NCBI GenBank assembly: GCA_047620505.1
Contig: JBLHKS010000174.1
Location: 1-14,909, forward strand
From: JBLHKS01 sp047620505
GTDB lineage: Bacteria; Verrucomicrobiota; Verrucomicrobiia; Verrucomicrobiales; DEV007
DNA: 14,909 nucleotides
Direction: 5' to 3'
Below are positions 1-6,277 of the stretch, in pieces. Both the position numbers and the translations under genes were made by a program. The notes under the pieces are model-generated. The model worked only from the letters and a program-made list of their open reading frames with translations. It was not told the origin of the DNA and searched no databases. Positions within the stretch are counted from its first letter, which is position 1; each line of letters opens with the position of its first letter.

Positions 1-109
1 CTCTTTTCGAGACTGATTCGAAGCCTGTAGATTCCGTCTTCTCAGCGTTGGGCTGCCGACCTCCTAGACCCCACTCGGCATCAAAAAATCCAGAAAGTTT
101 TCCACACCG

Positions 110-138
110 TTGATAAACTACACTGATTCTGGTAGACA
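110..138 (+). promoter_or_regulatory. weak sigma70-like promoter candidate upstream of the tyrosinase gene
   Basis: TTGATA (110-115) and TAGACA (133-138) are separated by 17 bases, about 34 bases before the tyrosinase start. The -35 match is good (5 of 6 to TTGACA), but the -10 match is only 3 of 6 to TATAAT, and the sequence is AT-rich enough for chance matches. The rest of 1-171 shows no gene. It contains one small inverted repeat (TGCCGA at 54-59 with TCGGCA at 75-80) and a GTTGGGC heptamer at 47-53. Confidence 0.2.
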
Positions 139-171
139 TATTTTTCGACAAAACATAACACATATTCAAAA

Positions 172-909
172 ATGGCAATACAGAGAGAAAGCAGCGTAAC
201 CTATTCGAAGTGGCCTGAGCTAAGATTGGCCATAAACGCGATGATCAGCAATGGTGCATATAAGCGGCTTGCTGACATTCACGCGGACATGGTTCAGGAC
301 CCCGATGGATTTGCCCACGCAAAGCACAGAATGCACGGCGCGACGTATGGACCCATTGGGCTACGGAGATTTTTACCATGGCACCGTGCATACTTGATCA
401 TGTTTGAGCGGGAATTGCGTAAAATTGACTCGACCCTCTCATTGCCATATTGGGATTGGCACAATGATGGCGGCAGACTAGTTGGGTTTACAGGGATCTT
501 GGGGTTGTCCAGTGGACGCGATCTCGGAACGCTTCCAGGTCAGACGCCAGTTTCAGGTCGTCAAGAGTGGTTCGTTGACGCAAACACCTTTGATAGTTTC
601 ACGCAGTATACTGGCGAATATTATCCGTTTTCTCGAGCACTAGAATCTGGGCCCCATGGGGCAGGTCACAATTGGATCGGCGGGGATATGGCCAACACGA
701 TGATTTCTCCCAATGATTTTGTGTTTTGGCTCCATCACGCTCAGGTCGATCGCTATTGGGCCAAATGGCAGGAGAACAACCCGGGGGAAATGGCATGGCT
801 TTCAGGGCGGGAAGCCCGTTTAGACCCATGGAGTTCTAAGTTCAATATTCAGAACATTAATGACGTCAGTAACCTAGGAGCCGACAGCTATGAATATGTT
901 GATCCTTGA
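172..909 (+). CDS. tyrosinase-type binuclear copper oxidase
   Basis: A 245-residue protein with both copper sites of the tyrosinase family, which hydroxylates monophenols and oxidises diphenols to quinones. The CuA side shows FLPWHR with H71, preceded by candidate ligands H37 and H52 or H55, and followed by LPYWDW (91-96). The CuB side shows GPHGAGHNWIGG (H162, H166), then NDFVFWLHHAQVDRYW with H188/H189. The H166-to-H188 spacing fits Streptomyces tyrosinases. The C-terminus (DVSNLGADSYEY) resembles the usual end of the fold, so the gene looks complete. No signal peptide is visible and there is no C-terminal lid domain, so a cytoplasmic enzyme without a self-blocking segment is expected. No caddie gene is adjacent. 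The substrate cannot be read from sequence; a role in melanin or in a specialised metabolite is possible. No Shine-Dalgarno precedes the ATG. The DNA is AT-richer than the downstream genes and an attC-like palindrome follows the stop, suggesting transfer as a cassette. Confidence 0.9.
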   Translation: MAIQRESSVTYSKWPELRLAINAMISNGAYKRLADIHADMVQDPDGFAHAKHRMHGATYGPIGLRRFLPWHRAYLIMFERELRKIDSTLSLPYWDWHNDGGRLVGFTGILGLSSGRDLGTLPGQTPVSGRQEWFVDANTFDSFTQYTGEYYPFSRALESGPHGAGHNWIGGDMANTMISPNDFVFWLHHAQVDRYWAKWQENNPGEMAWLSGREARLDPWSSKFNIQNINDVSNLGADSYEYVDP

Positions 910-937
910 AGCGAGGCCGCATCCGAAATTTCACCTT

Positions 938-1062
938 GTCGAACAAGTGGGTGCTACAGCCGGGTTACCCGCCGCGAATCGGAGCGTCATGTCAATCATA
1001 ACCTCATCCTTGAAGTCGAAGCGGCGCTGCCGGTAGCCTGTGGCAGACCCTAGACGTTCGCC
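938..1062 (+). repeat. attC-like imperfect palindrome (candidate integron recombination site)
   Basis: The left end GTCGAAC (938-944) is nearly the reverse complement of the right end GTTCGCC (1056-1062), with CGAAC/GTTCG pairing exactly. Further in, GGGT pairs with ACCC. GCTACAG (953-959) pairs with CTGTGGC through one G-T wobble, with two extra bases (AG) bulged on the right arm. GCCGC (971-975) pairs with GCGGC (1021-1025). This nested, imperfect symmetry over 125 bp, with unpaired extra bases on one arm, is how attC sites are built. The site lies 28 bp after the tyrosinase stop and 18 bp before the next start, as expected between cassettes. Against it: the ends do not fully match the canonical RYYYAAC and GTTRRRY, and no integrase gene is in the window. 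An unrelated structured repeat remains possible. Confidence 0.4.
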
Positions 1063-1080
1063 TAAAAATTAGCTCATCAA

Positions 1081-1515
1081 ATGATAGCCAACGCGGCCAT
1101 ATACATCGCTGATCCATCTCTTCTTGGCTCGCGCTTCTTAGACTGCCTGGAAGACATTCTATCATACGAGTCAATTAGTGACGGAAATCAGGCCACTGGA
1201 ATCATCATCACCCTAAAGTGGGGAACGATGACCCTGAATTTCATGCCTTCCGACCAACTAGATCCTCACCTTCAGGGACTTATAGGATATGTCAGAGCAC
1301 ATATTGTTGATGATGACTCTCTTGGGTATGCTCTTGGCAGGTTGAATTACGTAAGAATGAGTTTGGGCTGTGTAATCGAACATGAAGAAGACTCTGACGA
1401 CTTCGTTGACTTCCTGTTTAGATTCTTTGGATCTCTTAACGGATTGCTCTTCTTCTTCGACCGGCTCTACGATTTCACAGGAGATACGCTTGCCTCTTCA
1501 CGGATTGATGACTAG
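1081..1515 (+). CDS. orphan acidic protein, function unknown
   Basis: A 144-residue protein that I do not recognise. It is acidic, with a run HEEDSDD near residues 101-107, and has no signal peptide. The segment TLKWGTMTLNFMP followed by HLQGLIGYVRAHI looks like a folded alpha/beta core. The C-terminal part (DFLFRFFGSLNGLLFFFDRLYDFTG) is very hydrophobic but interrupted by charges, so a buried helix is more likely than a membrane segment. The ATG lies 18 bp after the attC-like palindrome with no Shine-Dalgarno, as in a gene cassette. The gene is AT-rich (43% GC in bases 1321-1380 by hand count, against 65% in 2461-2520). Small orphan proteins are the usual cargo of chromosomal integrons, but no function can be assigned. 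Confidence 0.6.
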   Translation: MIANAAIYIADPSLLGSRFLDCLEDILSYESISDGNQATGIIITLKWGTMTLNFMPSDQLDPHLQGLIGYVRAHIVDDDSLGYALGRLNYVRMSLGCVIEHEEDSDDFVDFLFRFFGSLNGLLFFFDRLYDFTGDTLASSRIDD

Positions 1516-1526
1516 CCAAACCAATG

Positions 1527-1569
1527 GTGAACAGTACTGTCCAAGGTGCCGGAGGCTTCAGATGTTCAC
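1527..1569. repeat. 43-bp inverted repeat with perfect 7-bp arms
   Basis: GTGAACA (1527-1533) and TGTTCAC (1563-1569) are exact reverse complements. Inside them CTG (1537-1539) can pair with CAG (1559-1561), and a GCC/GGC mini-stem sits near the centre. The element begins 11 bp after the orphan gene stop and touches the dead end of the methyltransferase remnant. It could be a dispersed palindromic repeat, a short attC-like site or a transcript-end hairpin. There is no T-run after it on either strand, so a classical intrinsic terminator is unlikely. Confidence 0.5.
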
Positions 1570-1791
1570 TTTCGCGCGGTCCACGACGAATGCCCATCAG
1601 CCCAGGTGTCGATTGAGTAGAGACAACGGATCGGGGCGTTGGCGAGCAGCTGCTGGTGAGTATCGCCCGCGGGCAACGACGAGTTCGGCGCCTTCTCCCG
1701 TGAGGTCGAGGTGGGTGAGGAGCGCTGGGAGGTCGTTGCGGGATTTGAGAGCGGGGCGCATGGCGACGGGATGTAGCGGGATTGGCCACAA
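1566..1791 (-). pseudogene. remnant of the 5' end of a class I SAM-dependent methyltransferase gene
   Basis: Read on the minus strand from the ATG at 1791 (or the in-frame ATG at 1761), the frame encodes RNDLPALLTHLDLTGEGAEL followed by VVARGRYS. This resembles the start of class I methyltransferases, where E-(x)-G-V-x-x-G binds SAM. After YS (codons 1662-1657) the family pattern continues only one base out of phase: QQLLANAPIRCLYSIDTWAD starts at 1655, with one extra C at 1656. This second frame reaches a TGA at 1566, at the edge of the 1527-1569 palindrome. About 75 residues of a protein normally over 200 long survive, so the gene is both frameshifted and truncated. A sequencing error could explain the shift but not the truncation. 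The resemblance is judged by eye, without a database search. Confidence 0.5.
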
Positions 1792-1799
1792 TTCCGATG

Positions 1800-1842
1800 G
1801 TGGCGGTTAATTTAGACTCGGAATTCTGGCGAATTCCGCCAC
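1800..1842. repeat. nested palindromes just upstream of the DUF115-like gene
   Basis: CGGAATTC (1819-1826) and GAATTCCG (1831-1838) form perfect 8-bp arms around TGGC. An overlapping outer pair, GTGGCGG (1800-1806) and CCGCCAC (1836-1842), gives an alternative 7-bp stem sharing the right arm, so the two hairpins are mutually exclusive. The element ends 9 bp before the ATG at 1852, which covers the place where a ribosome binding site would lie. It may be a dispersed repeat or a translation-control structure; the sequence alone does not decide. Confidence 0.45.
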
Positions 1843-1851
1843 GATGAGAAG

Positions 1852-3129
1852 ATGCGCTCCACTTACAATACGCATGTCCGTAAGCTGAAGGAAATCGATC
1901 TGTCGAGGGATGCCGAGACGCTGACGGCGTTGCTGGCGGAATGCCAGGGGTCGCGAGTGGTGCTGCGGGTGAAGCAGGGGGAGCGGAAGTTCGAGGTGAC
2001 GAAGTCGGAGCCGGATCTAGCGGCGACGCTGGCGGAAGCGGGGGTGAACACGGAAGAGTGGTTCGACGCGGAGATCCTGACGCGGGATCCGGTTTCGAAA
2101 GGGCCGGATGTTGAGGGGGCGTTCGTGGATCGGAATGATTGGAACGCGCTGCAATGGAACGGGGAACGCGGGACGGGTCATCCGGCACCGGGCCCGCCGC
2201 GGACGACGCCGATGTTTTTCCGCGAGAACGGGAGCGCGGTGGATGTGATCGATTTATACGCACATGGAGGGAACCGGTCCCTCGGTTCCGCGGTCGACCG
2301 GGTTTCGGAAGGCAGGCCCGACGCGGACAGGGCCGACGCGGTATCGACGGAGCGATGCCATCCATTGATGACGGCGAAATCATCCGTGTTTCTGATTCTG
2401 AATGGACCGAGTTTCGACGAACGAGCCCAGCAGCTGCTGGAGAATCGGCCAGGAATCCTGACGTTCGGGGTGAACAACGGGGCGCACGGGTTCCGGCCGG
2501 ATTTCTGGACGTGCGTGGATGATCCGTCGCGGTTTGTGCGATCGATCTGGGAGGATGGGCGGATCCAGAAGTTCGTGCCGATGGCGCATTTCGAGAAGCG
2601 GATCTGGGACACGGAACGGGAGGCGTTTTCGGCGGAGAAGGTGAAGGATTTTCCGAACGTGATCGGGTATCGGCGCAACGAGGCGTTCTGTCCGGGGCAA
2701 TGGCTGGTGGAGGACACGATCAATTGGGGGAACCACACGAAACGCGGCGGAGGACGTTCGGTGATGTTGGCGGCGCTGCGGATCGCGTGGTTGCTGGGGT
2801 TTCGCCGGGTGTATCTGGTGGGCTGCGATTTTGAGATGACGTCGGCGAAGCGTTATTGGTTCGCGGAGCAGCGCAGCGAGCAGGCGATCAAGAATAACCA
2901 GAACAGTTACAAGCAGCTGGAGGAGTTTTTCGCGGCGCTGAAGCCGGAGTTCGAGCGGGCGGGATTTGAGGTGGTGAATTGCAACGCGGGGAGCCGGCTG
3001 AAGGTGTTTCCGTTCGCGGATCTGGAGGAAGCCGTGGCCGGGGCGGCGGTGGAAATGAGCGAGCCGACCGAGGGGATGTACGTGGATCGGAGGAAGGCGG
3101 GAAAAGCCGCTAGAATTCCGAGCGATTGA
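1852..3129 (+). CDS. DUF115/MptE-like protein, possible glycosyltransferase
   Basis: A 425-residue soluble protein. The core from about residue 177 begins SVFLILNGPSFD, a Rossmann-like strand and turn. It continues with FGVNNGAHGFRPDFWTCVDD (approximately 205-224), KFVPMAHFEKRIWD, then GGGRSVMLAALRIAWLLGF and VYLVGCDFEM (about 299-329). This layout is that of the DUF115/MptE-like or Maf-type glycosyltransferase group, where a GPS loop and a VGCD-like strand line the nucleotide pocket. Residues 1-130 are less recognisable, and residues about 137-176 look like an unstructured Arg/Asp-rich insert before the core. The acceptor and donor are unknown. The ATG follows two nested palindromes with no strong Shine-Dalgarno; ATG at 1844 is out of frame. 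Codons ending in G dominate (13 of 20 in 2941-3000), unlike the operon downstream (4 of 20 in 5042-5101), suggesting separate origin. Proteins of this kind also occur in phage genomes. Confidence 0.65.
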   Translation: MRSTYNTHVRKLKEIDLSRDAETLTALLAECQGSRVVLRVKQGERKFEVTKSEPDLAATLAEAGVNTEEWFDAEILTRDPVSKGPDVEGAFVDRNDWNALQWNGERGTGHPAPGPPRTTPMFFRENGSAVDVIDLYAHGGNRSLGSAVDRVSEGRPDADRADAVSTERCHPLMTAKSSVFLILNGPSFDERAQQLLENRPGILTFGVNNGAHGFRPDFWTCVDDPSRFVRSIWEDGRIQKFVPMAHFEKRIWDTEREAFSAEKVKDFPNVIGYRRNEAFCPGQWLVEDTINWGNHTKRGGGRSVMLAALRIAWLLGFRRVYLVGCDFEMTSAKRYWFAEQRSEQAIKNNQNSYKQLEEFFAALKPEFERAGFEVVNCNAGSRLKVFPFADLEEAVAGAAVEMSEPTEGMYVDRRKAGKAARIPSD

Positions 3130-3169
3130 TTCCGAACGCTTCGGGCCTCGGGGAATCTAAAGTCGCCGC

Positions 3170-6109
3170 ATGCAGTTTCTGAACCCAGCGCTCGCCTTTG
3201 GTCTCCTCGCGGTTGCGATCCCGATCATTATCCACATCCTGACCCGCCAGACGGGCCGGACGGTCGATTGGGGCGCGATGCACTTTTTGAAGGACTCGCT
3301 CGTGATTCGGAATCGGCGTATCCGGCTCGAAGAAGCGCTTTTGATGGCCTCGCGTTGCCTGCTGCTTGCGCTGATTGCTGCTGCTCTGGCGCGGCCATTC
3401 ATTCCGCCAGGCGTGAACGTTCCCTGGTTTTTCGTGCTGCCGCTGTTTTTCATCGCGGCGGTCTGTTTCGGCATCGCGATCGTGCTTTGGGAGGTGAAAC
3501 TCTGGCGCTGGATTCTGCTGGCGACGGCGATCGTGGCGACGATCACGGTGATCGTGCTGATTCGTTACGAAAGCGTTTTTAACCTCAGCCGATTCAAATC
3601 CGGTGGTCGTCAGGACATCGCGTTGATCATCGATGCGTCGACTTCGATGGCGTTGGAAACTGGGGGCGTATCCAATTTCGATCGTGCTCGCAGGGAAGCC
3701 GAGACGATCGTCAAACGCTCGCCTCGCGGAAACACGTTCAGCCTGATTCTGGGCGGTCCGACTCCGTCAGCGCGGGTGCTGATTCCGACGACGGATCGGC
3801 AGACGATTCTCGAGCATCTCGCCGCGATGGAGGCGACGGGCCCACTTGAGGGCGGGATGGCGGCTTACGATTGCCTGACTCTGGCGGCACTTGGCCTGGC
3901 GCAGGGAAATTATCCGGCGAAACAGGTTATCGTCATCACGGACGGCCAGAGTGTCGGTTGGGAAACGAACAAACCGACTCGTTGGAATTTTCTGAAGGAG
4001 GCTTTCGCCGTTCTTCCATCGACGCCGCAGGTGATCGTGCGGCAGCTCGATTTGCCGACGAGTTTCCGAAATCTCTCGATCGCCGACATTTCGTACTCGC
4101 GGAAAATTATCGGCGTCGATCGACCCGTGAAAATCAGAGTTACGATCGAGAACACCGGCACCGAAGCGGTCTCGCCTGAAATGGTCGAGCTTACGGTCGG
4201 TGGTCAGAAAATGACCGACAGCACGCTTGGGCAGCTGCTGCCGGGGACGAAGGAGACGATCGAGTTCAGCCACTTGTTTGAAGACGGCGGCGCGCAGGAG
4301 ATTCACGCGAAGGTTCTGGTAACCGACGACATCGTCCAGGATGACGAGGCGAGCAGCGCGATCAACGTGGCGAAGGAGCTGAGGGTTCTGTTAGTGGATG
4401 GAAATCCTGGCGGGCGGTTTTTCGATCGCGCAGCTTCGTTTGCTGGTTTGGCGCTTGCGCCGTCTCCGTTGGCTAACGATCCGGCAGTAGCGACGACGGA
4501 TGAGGCTGCGATGCGGTTTCTCGTCGCACCGGAAGTGCTTCCGGCGATCGACTTGGCGACGATGGCTGAGTTCAATCAGTACGACGCCGTGATTCTGGCT
4601 GATGTTCCTCGTCTCCCACGCGGTGCGGCTCAGGCGCTCGAAGGTTTCATGCAGGAGGGTGGCGGCGTGCTCGTCACGGTCGGGCAGCGCGCATCGGAGG
4701 AATATTATAACACTTGGATCGGGGCGGACGGCCAGCAGCTGCTGCCGGCGAAGTTGGTCGAAGCGGTGGTGCCTGACTCTGAAGCTAATCCGGTTTCGCC
4801 TTCCCTCGACACGTTCCGACATCCGGCGGTTCGGTTGATTTCGAATCGGCTGGAAAGCGATTTCGAGACCGGAACGTTCGATCATTATTGGAAGCTGGAA
4901 GAGGCCGGCGACGCGGTTGTCGGCGGTCGGCTCAGCAACGGCGACGCCTATCTGGTTTCGCGCAAAGTCGGGCTTGGGAATCTGGTTATGCTGGGTTCCT
5001 CTTTGGATCTCCGCGCTGGAAACTTGCCGAGCCGTCAGTCGTTCGTCCCTTTCATTCACGAGATGGTCTACTTTCTCGCTAACCCGTCTTCCTACGATCT
5101 GAACCTCGATCCGAAGTGGGAACTGGCCCTTCATCTGAGCGGCGACGAGCACGCGTTTGCCGGCCACGGCCTGAAAGGGCATTACTACAAAAGCCGGACC
5201 GACAGCAAACATTCAGTCGAGCGAATCGACCCTTCGATTCAGTTCAATTGGCGTGGAGGAGCGCCAGCTGAAGGGATCGGCGGCGATAATTTCAAAGTGG
5301 AGTGGTCAGGGAAAATCCAGCCTCCGCGATCCGGGAATTACAAGTTCGAGTGTGAAGTCGACGATTATTTGACGGTCTACATCGACGGCGTTGAGGCGCT
5401 TCGTGGACAATCCGGCCGGCCATCTCGGGTCCGCACCGTCTGGCTGGATGCCAATCGCCTTCATCACATTCGGGTCGAGTACCACGAGGACAATGGCAAC
5501 GCCTTGGCCACGCTTTTCTGGGAGAGCGAGCACATTCCAAAACAGGTCGTTCCTCCACAAGCGTTTCGACCGTTTTCAGACTCGGAAGACGATATCATCG
5601 CGAAATATCGGGTGACCGGCCCGAATGGAGAGCCGCGAATGGCGAACATCACGGCCACGCCGGGCGGTGCGGTTGCGAAGATCAAGGGTGATGTCGCCGC
5701 TGGCGTTTATCGAATTCACATTCCCGAAGACGAGCGCGCTAAGTTTGGCGAGTTGCTCGGCGAATCCGGGGTGACGATTCCGTTCACCGTGCGGCGCGAT
5801 CCAGCTGAGAGCCGGCTTCAACCGCTGACTCAGCAAGACAAGGAATTCATGGGCGAATTCGTCGCTTTCGTCCAGCCGACCACGGCGGAAGAGGTGATCC
5901 ATATTTTATCAGGCCAGTCGTTCGGCGAAGAGCTCTGGAAATTCCTCGCTGTCGGCGCGCTGATGTTCTTGCTGATCGAAGTCGCCCTGTCTCGCTGGAT
6001 TGCGAGTTCGCGTAGAGCCGCTGAAGACCAATCGATTCAATTTGAGACCGAAGATACGGCCGGAGCTGCATTTCGATCGCAGTTGGCGAAGGTCGAGGCG
6101 GGTCGCTGA
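3170..6109 (+). CDS. BatA-like membrane protein with VWA, GATase-like and PA14 domains
   Basis: A 979-residue membrane protein. Residues 1-80 match the BatA/aerotolerance N-terminal module (MQFLNPALAFGLL with a conserved IPIIIHIL, then a second helix LLLALIAAALARP). Two further hydrophobic segments lie at about 84-105 and 109-130. The VWA domain follows with MIDAS motif DASTS (155-159) and a later VIVITDGQS strand. Next come a CARDB/Ig-like stretch (about 310-395) and a class I glutamine-amidotransferase-like domain (LRVLLVDGNP near 404, YDAVILADVP near 471, GGGVLVTVG) with no evident catalytic Cys. A PA14 domain spans about 665-800, with GNYKFECEVDDYLTVYIDG as its core. A final transmembrane helix lies near 923-943. 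The large central part is probably periplasmic, with the PA14 domain likely binding glycan or protein. Homologues usually neighbour MoxR ATPases and are thought to sense or assemble complexes through metal-dependent VWA contacts. It heads the operon with the next two genes; no Shine-Dalgarno is seen. Confidence 0.85.
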   Translation: MQFLNPALAFGLLAVAIPIIIHILTRQTGRTVDWGAMHFLKDSLVIRNRRIRLEEALLMASRCLLLALIAAALARPFIPPGVNVPWFFVLPLFFIAAVCFGIAIVLWEVKLWRWILLATAIVATITVIVLIRYESVFNLSRFKSGGRQDIALIIDASTSMALETGGVSNFDRARREAETIVKRSPRGNTFSLILGGPTPSARVLIPTTDRQTILEHLAAMEATGPLEGGMAAYDCLTLAALGLAQGNYPAKQVIVITDGQSVGWETNKPTRWNFLKEAFAVLPSTPQVIVRQLDLPTSFRNLSIADISYSRKIIGVDRPVKIRVTIENTGTEAVSPEMVELTVGGQKMTDSTLGQLLPGTKETIEFSHLFEDGGAQEIHAKVLVTDDIVQDDEASSAINVAKELRVLLVDGNPGGRFFDRAASFAGLALAPSPLANDPAVATTDEAAMRFLVAPEVLPAIDLATMAEFNQYDAVILADVPRLPRGAAQALEGFMQEGGGVLVTVGQRASEEYYNTWIGADGQQLLPAKLVEAVVPDSEANPVSPSLDTFRHPAVRLISNRLESDFETGTFDHYWKLEEAGDAVVGGRLSNGDAYLVSRKVGLGNLVMLGSSLDLRAGNLPSRQSFVPFIHEMVYFLANPSSYDLNLDPKWELALHLSGDEHAFAGHGLKGHYYKSRTDSKHSVERIDPSIQFNWRGGAPAEGIGGDNFKVEWSGKIQPPRSGNYKFECEVDDYLTVYIDGVEALRGQSGRPSRVRTVWLDANRLHHIRVEYHEDNGNALATLFWESEHIPKQVVPPQAFRPFSDSEDDIIAKYRVTGPNGEPRMANITATPGGAVAKIKGDVAAGVYRIHIPEDERAKFGELLGESGVTIPFTVRRDPAESRLQPLTQQDKEFMGEFVAFVQPTTAEEVIHILSGQSFGEELWKFLAVGALMFLLIEVALSRWIASSRRAAEDQSIQFETEDTAGAAFRSQLAKVEAGR

Positions 6110-6277
6110 GCCGACAAAATCCCATTCGTTTTACAGAAAGACTTCCGCTTTCCCAGCAGATCATTCAGGATCACAATTCCAGTTCCAATCCGCTTTTCCA
6201 ATTTCCAACGCTTTCCCCGGCGGCGCTGTCCAAGTGCCGTTGATCAGATTTTCTAAAACCCCATTTGTTGAAATCCT
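6110..6277 (+). other. 168-bp spacer with repeated TTCCA units inside the operon
   Basis: This gap separates the VWA gene from the giant gene and holds no credible coding region. Its visible structure is a pyrimidine-rich stretch with TTCCA at 6177, 6183, 6196 and 6203. There is no Shine-Dalgarno before the ATG at 6278 and no clear terminator or promoter hexamers. It may simply be an untranslated leader or spacer. Confidence 0.4.

Noticed and set aside
1515..1643. Second attC-like site after the orphan gene (GCCAAAC with GTTGGC)
   Set aside because: The ends pair only with a bulge, and no inner symmetry is visible between them.
1382..1810. Plus-strand frame of 142 codons with a CPRC motif
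   Set aside because: It overlaps the end of the orphan gene and the methyltransferase remnant on the other strand, and one CPRC is not enough for a zinc-binding protein.
1475..2383. Long minus-strand reading frame (about 300 codons) across the repeats and the DUF115-like gene
   Set aside because: It is Pro/Arg/Ser-rich without domain pattern and lies opposite the GC-rich gene at 1852-3129, so it is a shadow frame.
2702..2709. GCTGGTGG octamer identical to the E. coli Chi site
   Set aside because: Chi sequences are lineage-specific, and one octamer in GC-rich coding DNA is expected by chance.
3131..3145. Hairpin CCGAA-CGC-TTCGG right after the DUF115-like gene
   Set aside because: The stem is only 5 bp (plus one wobble) and no T-run follows, so a terminator call would be a guess.
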